Below are positions 47,066 to 59,772 of a DNA stretch of 64,000 nt, in pieces. The DNA comes from Dolomedes plantarius. Its lineage: Eukaryota > Arthropoda > Arachnida > Araneae > Dolomedidae. Below the pieces are notes generated by a model, which did not search any database, was not told where the DNA came from, and saw only the letters and a list, made by a program, of their open reading frames with translations. Positions within the stretch are counted from its first letter, which is position 1; each line of letters opens with the position of its first letter. Where the stretch lies: positions 221,882,727 to 221,946,726 of the forward strand of contig OU015490.1 of NCBI GenBank assembly GCA_907164885.2, written 5' to 3'. Position numbers and translations under genes: made by a program.

Positions 47066-48556
47066 TTTTTTTAAATATAGCAGAAAAGATTAAGTGTTTC
47101 AAAGGTTTTAAACTTAGAATAATATGTATACCCTTTTAAGGTGGCCCTCGATTTCTTTAATTTCCAAAGGAACCTTTTAAAACTTGTTCACGCTTTTTGC
47201 AATAATCTCAATTAACCATTATCAAAATCTGGCGTTACTAAACTAAAAAGCATTTTTGTCATTAAAACTTTAAAATGACTTTAAAAAATTGTTTTTAAAA
47301 ACCACACATATTTATTTTCTATGCAACACAAGAATTTGTATTTATGAGATATTTTCTCTAACCTAGAATCAAACGTAGTATTTATTGTAAATATCTACCA
47401 CTTGTATAAACATAATTTCTTTTTCCATTTCATAGCGCATTTTTCTATTCAAAATATTCCCAGACATTCACTTGCATATAATATTCTATACAAATTGCGT
47501 ATTACAAATATATTTGCTAAGAATAATTTAGTAGTTTATATAAAATATAAAATTACTAATTTGAAAAAAAGGCATGACGATAAAACTTATGCCTAAAACG
47601 TTTCAAAATTAACGCAAACTCTAGTTTAAAGTATGTTAAAAATTGTAAGTGCTCAGTTTATTAATTAGGTAGAATATAACACATGAATGCTACTCATTAT
47701 GGATATATGTTCAATTTTAAGTTAATTTTTCTTAGATATGTGTGTGCAAATTACAGCAATGTTACTTTGTATATTTAGCTATGTATTTAAAACATCCTAT
47801 TTCCCCTAAAAGATGCAATACATAAAATACCTAATGAAATTGCTCATTTTGATTATTTTTACACTCACTCTGTTCATACTAATAAATATTTGTCTGCATT
47901 CGCTTTCTGTTTGCAACGAAATCATCATAGGAAACATCCTACGTACAATGATATTTCGTGACAGATAATCTTTAAAGCAATGGACAAGCCTTTTATGAAT
48001 CATTAAAATATGTCAATACAGAGAAACTTTTTCTTTATTCTTTATTTTTGCATTGTGCAGTCAGATAAATTTAACCAAAATATCAATAAATAAAAACCAA
48101 TAAAAAAATAAATAGCTATTTGATTTTACTCTTCTTAGGTATCGATCTTGCAATGTTAAGTATCCCCCCTTCCCCCCAAATAAAAAAAAATTGCAAATGT
48201 TTCGGAGGATCAATTTACTGGTCACATACTTGCGGCTAATGAGAAAAATCTCGAACTAGTAAAAAAAGATTACACAAAGTGTGTTCGACATACTTAACTT
48301 TAAAGCCGAAAATAATTTGATCGACATCAGAAACACGTACTTATTGAATCACATAAACTAGTCATTATAAAATTTATTGAAGCGAATATAATACTATAAA
48401 GACCGATGTTAAAGGATTAGGATTCTATTATTTTATGTTTTATATACATTGGCTTTATTCCAAGACTGAGTTTTTTGCTATTTCGATTTAAGTAAATGTC
48501 ACTTTCCTTAGCAGTTTCTTCAATAAAAGAATTGTTTTTCGTGGGACATCACCTAA
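47066..48556. other. AT-rich intergenic DNA, nothing recognised
   Basis: No element end, tandem structure or credible frame was found in this stretch. Confidence 0.5.
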
Positions 48557-48723
48557 AGGTTTGGTTTGGTTTGGAACACTATGGTAATTTTTTGGTATAC
48601 GAGGGCAAATTAGACCGGGACTTACTGCTTAAAGCCGATTCCGAACGGCTACAAACGTCCATTCCTAGAGTGGGATTCGAACTCACAGACTGTGGCACGG
48701 GATGCCAGCACCCTATCCATTAA
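48557..48723 (-). repeat. tRNA-derived SINE
   Basis: On the minus strand the head reads TTAATGGATAGGGTGCTGGC (A-box region) and then GAGTTCGAATCCCACTC, an excellent B box, at tRNA spacing. A non-tRNA body follows, and the far end is a TTGGTTTGGTTTGG-type repeat. The first bases of the head are the TTAA target of the element starting at 48724, so the SINE's 5' end may be cut off. Same family as 41701-41872. Confidence 0.75.
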
Positions 48724-50093
48724 CCCCTTCACTACCAGATGGCGGTAGCTAAGACGGGCCTAAATAACAGATTCATTTCCTCTTTTTGCGTGAACATTTC
48801 AAGGGCGCGTGTGTAAAATGTCAACAAAATATTGGACCACATAGAACTGACTGATTCACTGAATTGACATGTGATAAATTCTCAGAAAATATTCTAATAA
48901 CTATGCTAAATGGGAAAATGAATATTGTTACGGTTCATTTAGAACCCTCAAACTTGTCATTTAGGGATATTTGAATGTTTGCTTGTAATATGTAATAGTT
49001 GGAAGTTATGTCTGTTGTTGTGCTACAATTAAGTAATTGTATTGGTCTAGTTCAACACTCCTCGCAGTGGTTATGTGTTTAAATTTGTTTTTTAATGTAA
49101 GAAGTACTCGTTATTGTGTGCGCAGTTGCGCTTAAGTTAAAAAAAGAAATTTAAAAAATAAATAATAATAATAATAATAAATTGTAAGGAGGATGATTTG
49201 TACTGTTGGCTGGCTGGTGAGTAGTTAAAATTTTAAATTATTATGTTTAAAGTAAATGTTCTTGTATTCCATTTTCCCCTTAAAACTATGTATATTCTTT
49301 GGTACTCTTCTTTCTCTCTGTTGCTAAGCAGTAATTCAATACGTACTTGTGCGCCTTTTCCAGTCTCTCACTTTCGCAGGGCCCTCGTTATAGGGGTGAA
49401 GCAGAGATCTTTGTAACAGATCTTTGGAATGCTGATGACTCCCCCATCGCTTGCTTAATCCGTCCGCCCCTTCCGCGGAGGAATACAGTGCTGTGAACGG
49501 CGGGTCCGCGGTGCAAGAAAACAAATTAGTCATTGAATGGAATCTAACCAGAGACCAACAAATAATTCAAGAAAATAATAATTTGGCATTTAACCCCCCA
49601 CAAGTATGAAAGAATATAGGTGTTCGAAATAATCATCTGGCCTCAGTGCTCGGCGCGAGGTGGCCCTCTTTTTACGTGTAACCCTTGATACACCTCAGTC
49701 GAGGCGGAGGCGAAGAAAAAAAGTTTTGCTCCTGGGGGGTAAAATCGGGCAGAGAGAATCAGACTGGTTCGCCGGGAGCCCCATGGAACATCGTCACCTT
49801 TTCGGCCGTCCGAGATGCCGAGCTTCACCTCTTGGAATCTATGAAGAATGCTTGCTCCGAAAGATCCAGAGAGGCCTTAGTCTACGTCGCATGTCTTCCT
49901 TCTTTGAGCTCTCCTATGTTGCCTTTCCTTCCTTCTTCTCCCTTTTTTTTATAAATAGCTTAAAATCAAATTAGGTAATATGCATTTTTTTTATATTCAT
50001 TATGAGCTCATATAAAGTGTTAAATAGCTACAGGTCACCAGCCACCGTTCTTATGCAATATGTGAGTGTAACCATTGTGATTAATGTATTTAT

Positions 50094-50096
<3 letters not shown>

Positions 50097-50155
<59 letters not shown>
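50097..50155. repeat. (TA)n microsatellite
   Basis: About 58 bp of alternating TA within the 48724-50928 element. Confidence 0.95.
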
Positions 50156-50160
<5 letters not shown>

Positions 50161-50603
50161 GAAATGGATAAGTGTAGTTTTAATTTATGATGAGGATGGT
50201 CTTAAGGGTAATAATTATTGTAACGTTAAATCATGTAATGTCTGAATAAAATATTGTTAAGTTTAAAATATAATTGTCAAGCCTTTTTTTTTTGGTCATT
50301 GGAATTTAAGTGTTATTTTTTTTCTTCCCTCAGCTTGATTAATTCTATTGCAGCAAGTTTTATTTCTGATTTTGGAGATGTTGTTTTTGGTGTCAATTTT
50401 AGGTCGCTTCCTTTGCGGGGAAGTCGTTTTCGGTAAACTTCTTTAATTCAATTTAAACTTGTTGCAGTCATAATAATATGATAAAAGAAAAAAACAGCTG
50501 TTCACAAGCTTGTTGGCAATATTTTAGAAGGTTCCAGAACAAAGCGGAACAGTTGATGGGAGTGCTATAAAACAGAGACAAAAAAACTAAAATGACTATA
50601 CAC

Positions 50604-50700
50604 TCATGTAATGCATGTGAAAAATCTTTTTTCACATGCATTACATGGAACCAAGTAACATTTCGAGCAATAACATAAAGATTTGTAATTTTCACGGTAA
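50604..50700 (-). pseudogene. Cys-rich fragment, possible piggyBac C-terminus
   Basis: One minus-strand frame reads CYCSKC, then PCNACEKRFFTCIT and TGA at 50604-50606. A C-x-C-x2-C...C-x2-C spacing with a following aromatic resembles the cysteine-rich end of piggyBac transposases. The last residues are encoded by the inverted arm of a hairpin (50606-50646), so they are probably not ancestral. Its place close to the right end does not suit a complete minus-strand gene, so large rearrangement must be assumed. Weak call. Confidence 0.35.
50606..50646. repeat. Perfect 19-bp hairpin, 3-nt loop
   Basis: ATGTAATGCATGTGAAAAA pairs exactly with 50628-50646 across TCT. Confidence 0.95.
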
Positions 50701-50932
50701 TTTTGAACTTATCATTTTCCTCTTATTTTTCCTTTTTGTATCAATGTAAAAAAAAGTTTTAAAATGTTTTCACTGTAATCTCAATGAATTAAATTCTACC
50801 ATATGATGTTCCCTAAAGTGGTTACACTGGTTTTATAATGAAATAAGTTATGTATCCTCTAGAGGTTTCAAATTATTTTTCTCTATACATAGCATGTATC
50901 CCATAGTGGTTACATGGTAGCGAAGGGGTTAA

Positions 50933-51244
50933 GACATCATCCGGCTATTTTGATAAGAAATCACCTAAAACATGACCCAATGTAATAAATTCCTTACTAT
51001 CTCTAAGGATCATAATTTTTGTAATGTCAAGTTTTATATTTAGTTTTCTAAATTACTTTATCAATTTCCAACGAAAGTCCAGCATTATTTGAAATAATAA
51101 GGTTAATATTTAAATTATGAGTTTGCTGTAATGACATTTGCTATCAGTCTAATAATATTCGGAAGTATTCGAGTGGTTTTTAAATTTCCTAATATTTTAT
51201 AACTTTGAGGAAATGTTTCCAAAGAAACTTAAAACATACTCAAT
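50933..51244. other. Unassigned AT-rich DNA
   Basis: About 300 bp between the TTAA element and the LINE; no structure seen. Confidence 0.45.
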
Positions 51245-51250
51245 GGATCC

Positions 51251-52199
51251 AATCAAATTTCAATTAGAAATCCTGACGGCTGTTCCGTCTTCAGCAGCGA
51301 ATTGATTGCAATTAAGGCGCGTCTTGACACGGTTCTTCCGCTCTCTGGGGCTCGAGGAATCTGGAATCTGTCTGATAGCCAGAGTGCCACCCAGCATCTT
51401 TCTAACTGGCACAGTTTCTGTGATAATACAGGAGTAACTATTTTGGACAAGCTAAAGCTACTCTCCTCATCTCGCGAGATTCATTTACAGTGATCCCTTT
51501 CCATGTAGACCTTGCCAGTAACGAGATTGCTGATACCCTGGCAAAAAGAGGTGCTGACGAGTTCATGGATATACCGGCTTTTGCAACGGTGCTTCAGTGA
51601 TCCAGTAATTAGTCCTTAACGTATTTAATTACGTTTATTATCACACCTATATACATATCTACAAAGTTTAATACACTGAGGGTGTTAATTATTAGGCAAC
51701 CCCAATCCTTACATAACCTACATTTCCATTCGCCTGCCACAGACTGGCGGAAACTCGAAAAACATACATTTCGCGCGGTGCTCACACAGCACCCTCTCGA
51801 TGACAAAGGGAGAAATCCGCAACACCGGCGACTGTGACATATACTGAACTGTATTCTAAACATAACTGTCTTCTGCGGTCTGCATTCCCCATCCCCCCCG
51901 TGCACCATTGGTACCAGGGTAATCGTCCCGGTTGTTCTCTGTCCCTCCCTTGCAGCAGGCAGGAGCAAACTACAATAACCCGTTTTCGTAGTGGCCGCCT
52001 CAGAACACTGACTTATACCGACAAAGAAAAAGTGTTTCCAACTCGTACCAAATGTTCCAAAAGCCAAGCCACTCCTGATCATACCCTTGTGTGCTTGGTA
52101 CTTGAAAAGGAAGATCTTCTGGAGCGGCCATTGTTAGTCAGTGACTTCTTGAGTGTGCGGTATCATGGACCTAATCTAGCTCTCCTGGGTGACAGGGAT
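51251..52199 (+). pseudogene. LINE RNase H and C-terminal Cys/His region
   Basis: The RNase H part reads CSVFSSELIAIKARL (catalytic Glu), GIWNLSDSQSATQHLSNW (Asp), ILDKLKLLSSSREIHLQ and, after a one-base frameshift near 51491, LASNEIADTLAKRGADEF (Asp region). Homology resumes near 51834 with TYTELYSKHNCLLRSAF, PPVHHWYQGNRPGC, RQEQTTITRFRSGRLRTLTY and TKCSKSQATPDHTLVCLVLEK, the late Cys/His motif, whose first Cys is Arg here. About 230 bp between 51595 and 51830 fit neither part and may be an insertion. RNase H removes the RNA template during retrotransposition. Jockey/I/R1-type affiliation is inferred from domain order. Confidence 0.75.
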
Positions 52200-52201
52200 C
52201 A

Positions 52202-52230
52202 GCAACAACAACAACAACAACAACAACAAC
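52202..52230. repeat. (CAA)n microsatellite, LINE 3' tail
   Basis: About nine CAA units directly after the LINE coding end. Confidence 0.95.
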
Positions 52231-52231
52231 G

Positions 52232-52859
52232 CTCAATGTTTTAGTTAAACATGAATACATTATAGCTCCTTAAATCCCGAAAAAGAGAAAAGTTTTATCG
52301 TGCTAACCATATATACTTAAATACTAAAGGAGCATTTTCAAACATGTTTTTCAAATTTAATCTTGAAATTTTATATTTAGCCATTAGCAATTTCATGCCC
52401 AAATAGAAAACACTAGTTTGGGTTATTAAGAGGGCGCGTCAAATAGTAGTTTAAAAAATATAAAAATAAATGCTTAGTATTTTAATGGGGTGTTTTTATG
52501 TGCAATAACTTAACATCTCGTAAAACCGGTTACAGTTGAGAGACAGCGCAAAGAAATCCCATTTGATTAAATTTTCAGTGAAAACTTCACTCTGAACGTG
52601 CAAGTTAGTCCCCAAACAACGCAAAACTCTTAATACGTTCTTTTTGCTTTAATTTTGGTATTAGAAGCGTGTTAAGAGCTGATAAAAAAAGTGTCTATGT
52701 AATTAAGAGTTTTAAGAATGGGATTCAAATTAAAATGTTCCAATATTTTCAAAAATTGGGATGTTTTTAAGTAAAATGTCATTTATGAAAGCGTAATTAC
52801 ACTTTTTTCAGTGTAGGAATTTAAGTGTAATTACGGTATTTACAGGTTAGGATTGTATA
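52232..52859. other. AT-rich DNA, nothing recognised
   Basis: No coding or repeat structure was seen. Confidence 0.5.
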
Positions 52860-53665
52860 TGGAAATCAAATTCTAAATATAAATTTAACGAATTTTCTTT
52901 ATAGGGGAGATTTTATGTGGAACTTTACGTATTACAATCTTTATTTTAATCATTAAATTTGGCAATAGGCTGGGGGCCAAAGTTAATTCATTGACCTTTT
53001 TTCATTCTGACATAAAAGGAAGCTCTATTCATGTTAACTTTGTTCATCTTATAATCAATATGTCAAAACTATATTCATAAATCATTAGCAATGAATTATG
53101 AATATGTTTATTCGTTATTAATTTTATTCGTTATTAATTTAACACGCTAGTAATAACTATAAAAGTTACTATAAACGTCATATTAATAAAATCAGAGGAA
53201 TTTGCTAAAAATTTAATCAGATGGGGTTTCTTTACATAGGTCAGATGGGGTTTCATAGAAATCAGAAGAATACGGAAAATTGGAATATATAATCACATGG
53301 GGTTTCTTTACATAGGACAGATGGGGTTTCATAGAAATCAAATTCTAAATTTAAATTTAACGAATTTTCTTTATAGGGTAAATTTAATGTGGACCTATGG
53401 GACTTTGCATAAATTGTCTCAATTTTAATCATTAAATTGAACAATAAGCTGGGCGCCAAAGTTAATTCATTTAACTTTTGTCATTCTGGCATAAAATGGA
53501 TCTCAGTTAATGTTAACTTTGCTCATCTTATAATCAATATGTCAAAACTATATTCATAATTCATTAGCAATTAATTATGAATACAGTTTATACGCTATTA
53601 ATTTTATTCGCTATAAATTTGACACGCTATTAATATCTATAAAATTTACTATAAACGTCATATTT
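52860..53665. repeat. Tandem duplication, about 470-bp period, two copies
   Basis: GAAATCAAATTCTAAAT, GAATTTTCTTTATAGGG, CCAAAGTTAATTCATT, AATCAATATGTCAAAACTAT and CTATAAACGTCATATT occur in the same order from about 52860 and again from about 53334. Between the copies a shorter motif, AGATGGGGTTTC(TTTACATAGG), is itself repeated about four times (53219-53335). Confidence 0.9.
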
Positions 53666-54253
53666 ACAAGCTATTAATTTTACATTATCTCAGAACTTCT
53701 ATTTTAAATAATTTTATTCAAGTGCCCCTTATGCAAGTATTTTGTGGTATGCGGATATTAACGTATCACCTAGCCGATGGTTATTTCTCTTCACACAATA
53801 TGTAGCATGAATATATTTTCTATCGTCACCACAAATGACAGACATTTTCCGAAATACGCCCTACGCAAACAAAAGTGTTATCCGTGTCTACATACAATAT
53901 AGTAGTGACAGAAAGTCCTGTTTTCTTTCAGAGAAACCTATTCCGGAAAGAGTGTTGTCATTTGAATGAGATTAAAGGAAGGAAAACCAGAAGCTTAGGG
54001 AACGTATATGCAGGGACAAAGATATAAAGCTATTCCATAAAGTGTAAACAAGCCTTTTTGAAACATAAAACAGGCAATATTTCCATAAATATTGATTTGT
54101 CCTAAAATGTATTATAGGTATAAAACTGCTTTTTTTTAGAAAATCAATGGCAAATTGTTCGGTTATTCCCTTAAAATGTATAGCGCCATTTTAGTTTCTT
54201 TATTAAAAAATTTTTTAAGAGCAAGATCACATTACATTCCATAGAAAACACTA
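53666..54253. other. Unassigned intergenic DNA
   Basis: Nothing recognised. Confidence 0.45.
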
Positions 54254-54257
54254 TTAA

Positions 54258-55021
54258 GGGGAGTGGTCACTTTTACGTACCTTTAAAAGTATCATTTTTA
54301 GACCTATGCTGGATTGTATGTACTAGTCATGATTTTTGCTTGATTTACAAGAAATTTTTTGAGTAATTGCCTATAATACTGTTTATTATATATGCAATAT
54401 TTTAAGGTAACTAATAAAAAAATAAATGATTTTTTATGCATAAAAAGTGAATATTTTTTTTTAAATCGAGCATTTTGCAGTCAACTACTGTGCGCATTCT
54501 ATCAAAATAAATTTTTAAGTTACATTAATAATTGCTTACTATATGTGATTACAACACTTTAGACAACAAAATCCACCAAAATTTTTGAACCTTAATATAT
54601 TTTAATTTTTTAAAGAATTTTTTATAAGCTTTTACTCAGTCATTTTTGTAATTTCTAATTAAAAATAGCACGTACTAAAATGTTTTAATATATTTTAGAA
54701 TAATGTTGCTGGATATTGTTGCCTGAAGTATTGTAATCACATATAGTAAAAAATTATTAATGTACCTTAATAATTTATTTTGACAGAATGCGCACTGTAG
54801 TTGACTGCAAAATACTCGATTTTTAAAAAAATATTCACTTTTTATGCATAAAAAGTCATTTTTATTAATTACCTTGAAAAATTGCATCTATAATAAACAA
54901 TATTATAGGCAGTTACTCAAAAAATTTCATATAAATCAAGCTTAAATCATGAGTAGTACATACAATCGAACATAGGTCTAAAAATGATATTTTTAAAGGT
55001 ACGTAAAAGTGACCACTCCCC
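54258..55021. mobile_element. Foldback element with about 310-bp arms, TTAA-flanked
   Basis: GGGGAGTGGTCACTTTTACG at the left is the exact reverse complement of 55002-55021, and TTAA lies outside both ends (54254-54257, 55022-55025). The arms remain complementary, with scattered mismatches, through AATCACATATAGTAA near 54545/54735, leaving a loop of about 150 bp. It is non-coding. The TTAA target suggests a piggyBac-type mover, but GGGG ends also resemble the TAA-flanked foldback at 28745-29492. Confidence 0.8.
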
Positions 55022-55025
55022 TTAA

Positions 55026-56569
55026 GATAACTTCCGAAGCATTTTTGCATAAAAACTGCATGAGCTTAAACTGAATATATTAATCGAGTGGAAATATTTT
55101 AAATTTCAAAGGTCTTTTTAAAATTTTGCAGAGACTTAATACACAATAAAGTGAGTATCACAGTATTTTAATAAACACATAAATGGATTAGAAAGTTAAA
55201 TAGTAGTGAATGTAAACAAAAGTAAAGACTCTCTCAGCAAATTTTTAAAAATAATAAATTTTCCTCTATAACTGGATATTATACTTTTGATAGTTTCAAT
55301 GTTATTAATACTATATTCCTTCCCCTAAGTAAGGTGAACACAGTAAATATGTACTATATTTATTGCAAAGCATACGCAAAAGCTGTTAACTTATGTCAAC
55401 TTCAAAAGAGGTTTACAACTTGATCTCAGCTAAAGTTAAGTTAAAAACATGTGTAAGGATTTCCTCAAAATTCCTTGGTGACTCATATACATACATGTGT
55501 AAGAGGTGATCAGACGAAAACGAGAAAAATTGTTATTATAACGAATATATATTTATGAAAATAATGTGAATTATATTATTTATTATTTATGAAAAAAATG
55601 TCCCAACTGCTACCAGTCATCTTCAATTAAAAATCTAATTCTCATAACTCGGAAAGACCATATGGGCCATATTATTACTAAAAATAGTGACAATAAACAG
55701 AAAAGATGTAAACACTGCAAAAGTCAAATAATTAATGCACGTAATAAGTGTAATATACCTTTTCATGTGAAATGTTTCAAAGACTTTAGCATTTTTATTT
55801 AATTTTAAACCGTTTTGGACCAGTTTGTAACTCTCGTAAAAATAAATTTAATTTTATGGAAACAACTTATTTGTGTAATTAATGTTCTAAGAAGTGTTAA
55901 AAAACTGGTTGGTGCATTTCCAATAAAGGTAACATGGAGTGGTCTTAAATGAGTTGATAAGAAAATAGAGATTTATTTTGAGAACATAAATTATTTAGTC
56001 TTGTTAGTTTGCTTAGCTATTTTAGGGATGTCTAACTTCAATATGATATTAATGAGGAGCAAATGTTATAATAGCGAAAATACTTTAAAAATAACATGCA
56101 ACCAATGGTACAAAATTATAACATATAACCAAATCTGATATTTCCCATTTGTTCAAATTATTAAAAGTTTAGAAACATATTATGTGCAAACAACCACTTT
56201 TAACATACACCCAGTGGGATCCTATAGGGAGAAACACTAAAAAAAAGCGTAGTCTTTTTTAGGCTGGAACCAAATTTCCTGTTCTTGTACTGCGTAAATA
56301 ACCTGCAGGATCTTCACCAAGTTCTTGAAGTAGCCGTTTGCTTGACTTTATAATCATATTTTAAAGTGCCCATACGTGTAGAGAAAATCCTTGAGGTTTT
56401 GACTGAGTAGTCCAAGCCTTGAGGATTTCCTCGACGTGTGTGGGGAAGAATTGAGACCGGCGGTGGACTGACCAGTCTCCGAAATCCCGATAGGAAAACA
56501 TTTCACGTGTGTGTGCATGTGTTGCACGTGTGTGCGCGAGGGCTCAGTTGAGAAAATCCTCAAGGAAAT
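55026..56569. other. AT-rich DNA, nothing recognised
   Basis: No gene. From about 56330 the sequence becomes richer in short CCTCAAGG/CCTTGAGG motifs that lead into the following satellite. Confidence 0.45.
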
Positions 56570-57800
56570 CCTGAAGACCTTTATAGAAAATCGTTTATAG
56601 CAGATATAATGATATATATCCCATCTGTGTGTTTGATATTATATGTGGCGTACTTTTTTATGAGAAAAGTCACGATAGAAAGTCCTCGAGGAAAACCTCA
56701 AGCAAATTCTGCAGACCTACTCCTTGAGGAATTCCTGCACTCTATGGCCACCGTAATAGAATTAAGTAAGGGAAAAAGGTAAATCGAAATCAAACTTCTT
56801 CGCAACACAAATGAAAAAAAGACTCACTTACGAACATTAGATCTCGGTATAAGGTAATGACCCTTGATCATGTCATAAAATCGTTAAGAGCAGATATACA
56901 CATAGATAATCCCAACCATGTGTTTGATATTGTATGTGGAGTACTTTTTTATGAGAAAAGTCACCATAGAACGTCCACAAGGAAATCCTGCAGACCTTGT
57001 CCTTTAGAAATTCCTGCACGTGTATAGCCACCTTAAAAGAATTAAGTAAGGGTAAAAGGTAAATCGAAATCAAACTTCTTCGCAACACAAATGAAAAAAA
57101 AAGACTCACTTACGAACATTAGATCTCGGTATAAGGTAATGACCCTTGATCATGTCATAAAATCGTTAAGAGCAGATATACACATAGATAATCCCAACCA
57201 TGTGTTTGATATTGTATGTGGAGTACTTTTTTATGAGAAAAGTCACCATAGAACGTCCTCAAGCAAATCCTGCAGACCTTGTCCTTTAGAAATTCCTGCA
57301 CGTGTATAGCCACCTTAAAAGAATTAAGTAAGGGTAAAAGGTAAATCGAAATCAAACTTCTTCGCAACACAAATGAAAAAAAAAGACTCACTTACGAACA
57401 TTAGATCTCGGTATAAGGTTTTGACGATTGTTCATGCGAGAAAATCGTTAATAGCAGATATACGCATAGATAAACCCATCTGTGTCTTTGATATTGTATG
57501 TGGCGTCCTTTTTTATGAGAAACGTCACCACTGAAAGTCCTCAGGGAATTTCTCAAGGAACTCCTGCATGTTTATGGCCACCTTAATAGAATTAAGTAAG
57601 GGAAGAAGTTAAATCGAAATCAAACTTCTTCGCAACACAAATGAGAAAAAATATTCCCTTGCAAACATTGTGTCTAAGTATAAGGTCTTGACCCTTGTTC
57701 ATGCCAGAAAATCGTTAACAGCAGATATACCCATAGATCCCATCTGTGTGTTTGATATTGTATGTTGAGTACTTTTTTATGAGAAAAGCCACCATAAAAG
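56570..57800. repeat. Satellite array, about 280-bp unit, four-plus copies
   Basis: The marker GAATTAAGTAAGGG.AAAAGG starts near 56759, 57039, 57321 and 57589 (periods 280, 282 and 268). Each unit holds CAAACTTCTTCGCAACACAA, GTTTGATATTGTATGTGG and ATGAGAAAAGTCACCATAGA. The second and third units are almost identical, including an identical 70-codon minus-strand frame, which shows recent local duplication rather than a gene. Confidence 0.92.
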
Positions 57801-59393
57801 GGCATGCGTTTTAACACTCACTAAATTTATGCAGGGTGAATGACGTATAAAGAATGCGATAACAGAAAACATTATCTTTCCGTGAGTGGCATGTGTGTTT
57901 GGAAAATTCTTAAAAGACATTAGAGATGGAAGAAAAAAGTTAATTACTTATTTCACAAGATAAATGGGAGAAAATGTTACTAAAAGTTATGGAAAAGAAA
58001 TAAGACTTACAAGCCTGAGAAAGAGAAAAAAATAAAACAGCGGGTAGAAAATGAATGCAGTCACAGGTAAAAGTAATGAAGATAAGCAGAATTTCATTAA
58101 AAGTTACATTGTTCTAACTTGGTTTAAATTATTCGAAGGAAGTAATTCATTATAAATTAAGCATCTGTTTTGTTCTTATGAGTAACAATTTTTATGTGCT
58201 ACTGATTAATTACGTACGCATTACATCTTTGTTTTTTTGTAATAGATGACGCTGATATAAAAGCCATTTAAGAATAGCTCTCCTTAATTAATACATATTG
58301 TTGAAATGGTATAGCTGCATGATGTTTGTATTTAAGTTTTTCTTCAGTTGCAAGCAAAATAACTCACACTTTTATTCTTATAAAAGCGTATTCAATTTAT
58401 TATACGTTACTATACATTAATTAGTCGTATTGTTACATTCCTATTTCTTCTATAGAAAGAGAATAAAGCACATGTAACTCGTAACTTATAACAAAAGATA
58501 AATAAACTTTTTGGTATGAATAATGCTCATCAAACGTCTTAGCAAACACTGAACACGAATTACTAAATTTGCTTTGTAAGGAAGCAAAGTTTAAAGGAAT
58601 ATTTCTTATCTATTATGAGAATGTACTCGATAAAAAAAAAAGCACTGAAACATTTCGCGTAATTTCTCACTAGAATAGCAGTCTTTTCTAAAAACAAATT
58701 ATTATCTTAACGTTCTTAGCAGTGCCTCTACCTTATAAACAGAGAGATGCTACGTAAAAGAGTATTTTATTCTTTACAAAGGTTTTTATTTTCCATTACT
58801 CAGGAATTCTCTACGATGTTATTCTTAACTCACACAATAAGATAAAAATAAAAAAAAACAGATGGAGTTCATCAGGCGTGAAAACTTCAATCTCTCGATT
58901 ATTATAATGAGAAATGGGAGCTCTTTTATGTTTGCGGAGTTGCAGTAAGGCGAGTTAAGAAAGAACACTCCATTGATCTCTCATGAAAGATAGTAGAATC
59001 AGAAAACTGCTGAATTTAAAAGATTTGATATGCTCCGTGCCCTAAAAGTACTTTACTCAAATGCTTATGTCATAAGTAATAATTTCTAATATTAATATTG
59101 CTATTCATAGATTTTAAAAGTTATTTCTTACGAAATATTGAAAGAAAATTATCATACTACTAAAGCCCATTGAATGCATGTCTTAAGTGATTTTAACGTA
59201 ATTGTATTTATACGAAATTCTCTAAGGTTCTAGAGAAACAAGTTTTAAAGAAAAATAATAAGAATGGTTCGTTTTTGACAGTAAAAATGCACTTACAGCT
59301 AACCAGGTTATTATAAAATGGACACACGGACACAAGTGAAATCGGGTTTAGTTTCCGCGCTGTATCTATCCGGAGTTCTCTGCAGTTTTTTTA
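57801..59393. other. AT-rich DNA, nothing recognised
   Basis: No credible frame, element end or tandem repeat. Confidence 0.5.
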
Positions 59394-59701
59394 TTAACCC
59401 TTCCAGCGGGTGCGCCCGTGTATGAAGTGCAACATTTTCGTAATTTTGAATGGTTTGCTTTTACTTGTAAGGTTTAGATATTCTAAGCAGTTTCTATTTA
59501 TAGCTACACCCTTTCTAATGCAGGTCTGATTTTCAGATCCTTGTACGGTAAACGCACCAGTAATGGGCCTGTTAAGAGAAAAATTGAAGTAAATCTGAAT
59601 TTTCACAGCTATAGATAAAGTAAACTGGTCCAAATTTTTACCTGCCATTTTAATAACTGTATTACATCTGTAGTAGCAATTAGAGCGCACTGGCTGCATT
59701 C

Positions 59702-59706
<5 letters not shown>

Positions 59707-59768
<62 letters not shown>
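59707..59768. repeat. (TA)n microsatellite
   Basis: About 60 bp of TA just before the BEL/Pao insertion; a shorter TA tract (62032-62060) follows it. Confidence 0.95.

Positions 59769-59770
<2 letters not shown>

Positions 59771-59772
<2 letters not shown>

Larger units (their letters stand above)
48724..50928. mobile_element. TTAA-flanked piggyBac-type element, 2.2 kb
   Basis: TTAA at 48720-48723 and 50929-50932 brackets ends CCCCTTCACTACCAGATGG and, reverse-complemented, CCCCTTCGCTACCATGTAA. The 13-base ends with one mismatch and the TTAA target fit piggyBac. A cysteine-rich fragment near the right end may be transposase. Much of the interior (49330-49960) is unusually GC-rich and may be a later insertion; TGTTACGG near 48927 could be the start of an LTR, but I found no partner. 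Confidence 0.65.
51245..52231 (+). mobile_element. 5'-truncated LINE with (CAA)n tail
   Basis: Begins inside the RNase H domain and runs through the C-terminal Cys/His region to a 3' end made of CAA repeats (52202-52230). Truncation at the 5' side and a simple repeat tail are typical of LINE integration. No target duplication could be fixed. Confidence 0.75.

Noticed and set aside
49336..49974. GC-rich segment with several short frames, considered as a host exon or an LTR
   Set aside because: No frame has recognisable motifs, and I could not find paired LTR ends or a target duplication; left unassigned.
51609..52082. A 157-codon minus-strand frame with several cysteines
   Set aside because: It is antisense to the LINE C-terminal region, which has clear family motifs on the plus strand.
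56873..57391. Two nearly identical 78-codon minus-strand frames that look like a conserved small protein
   Set aside because: They lie in consecutive satellite units, so identity reflects repeat duplication, not selection.
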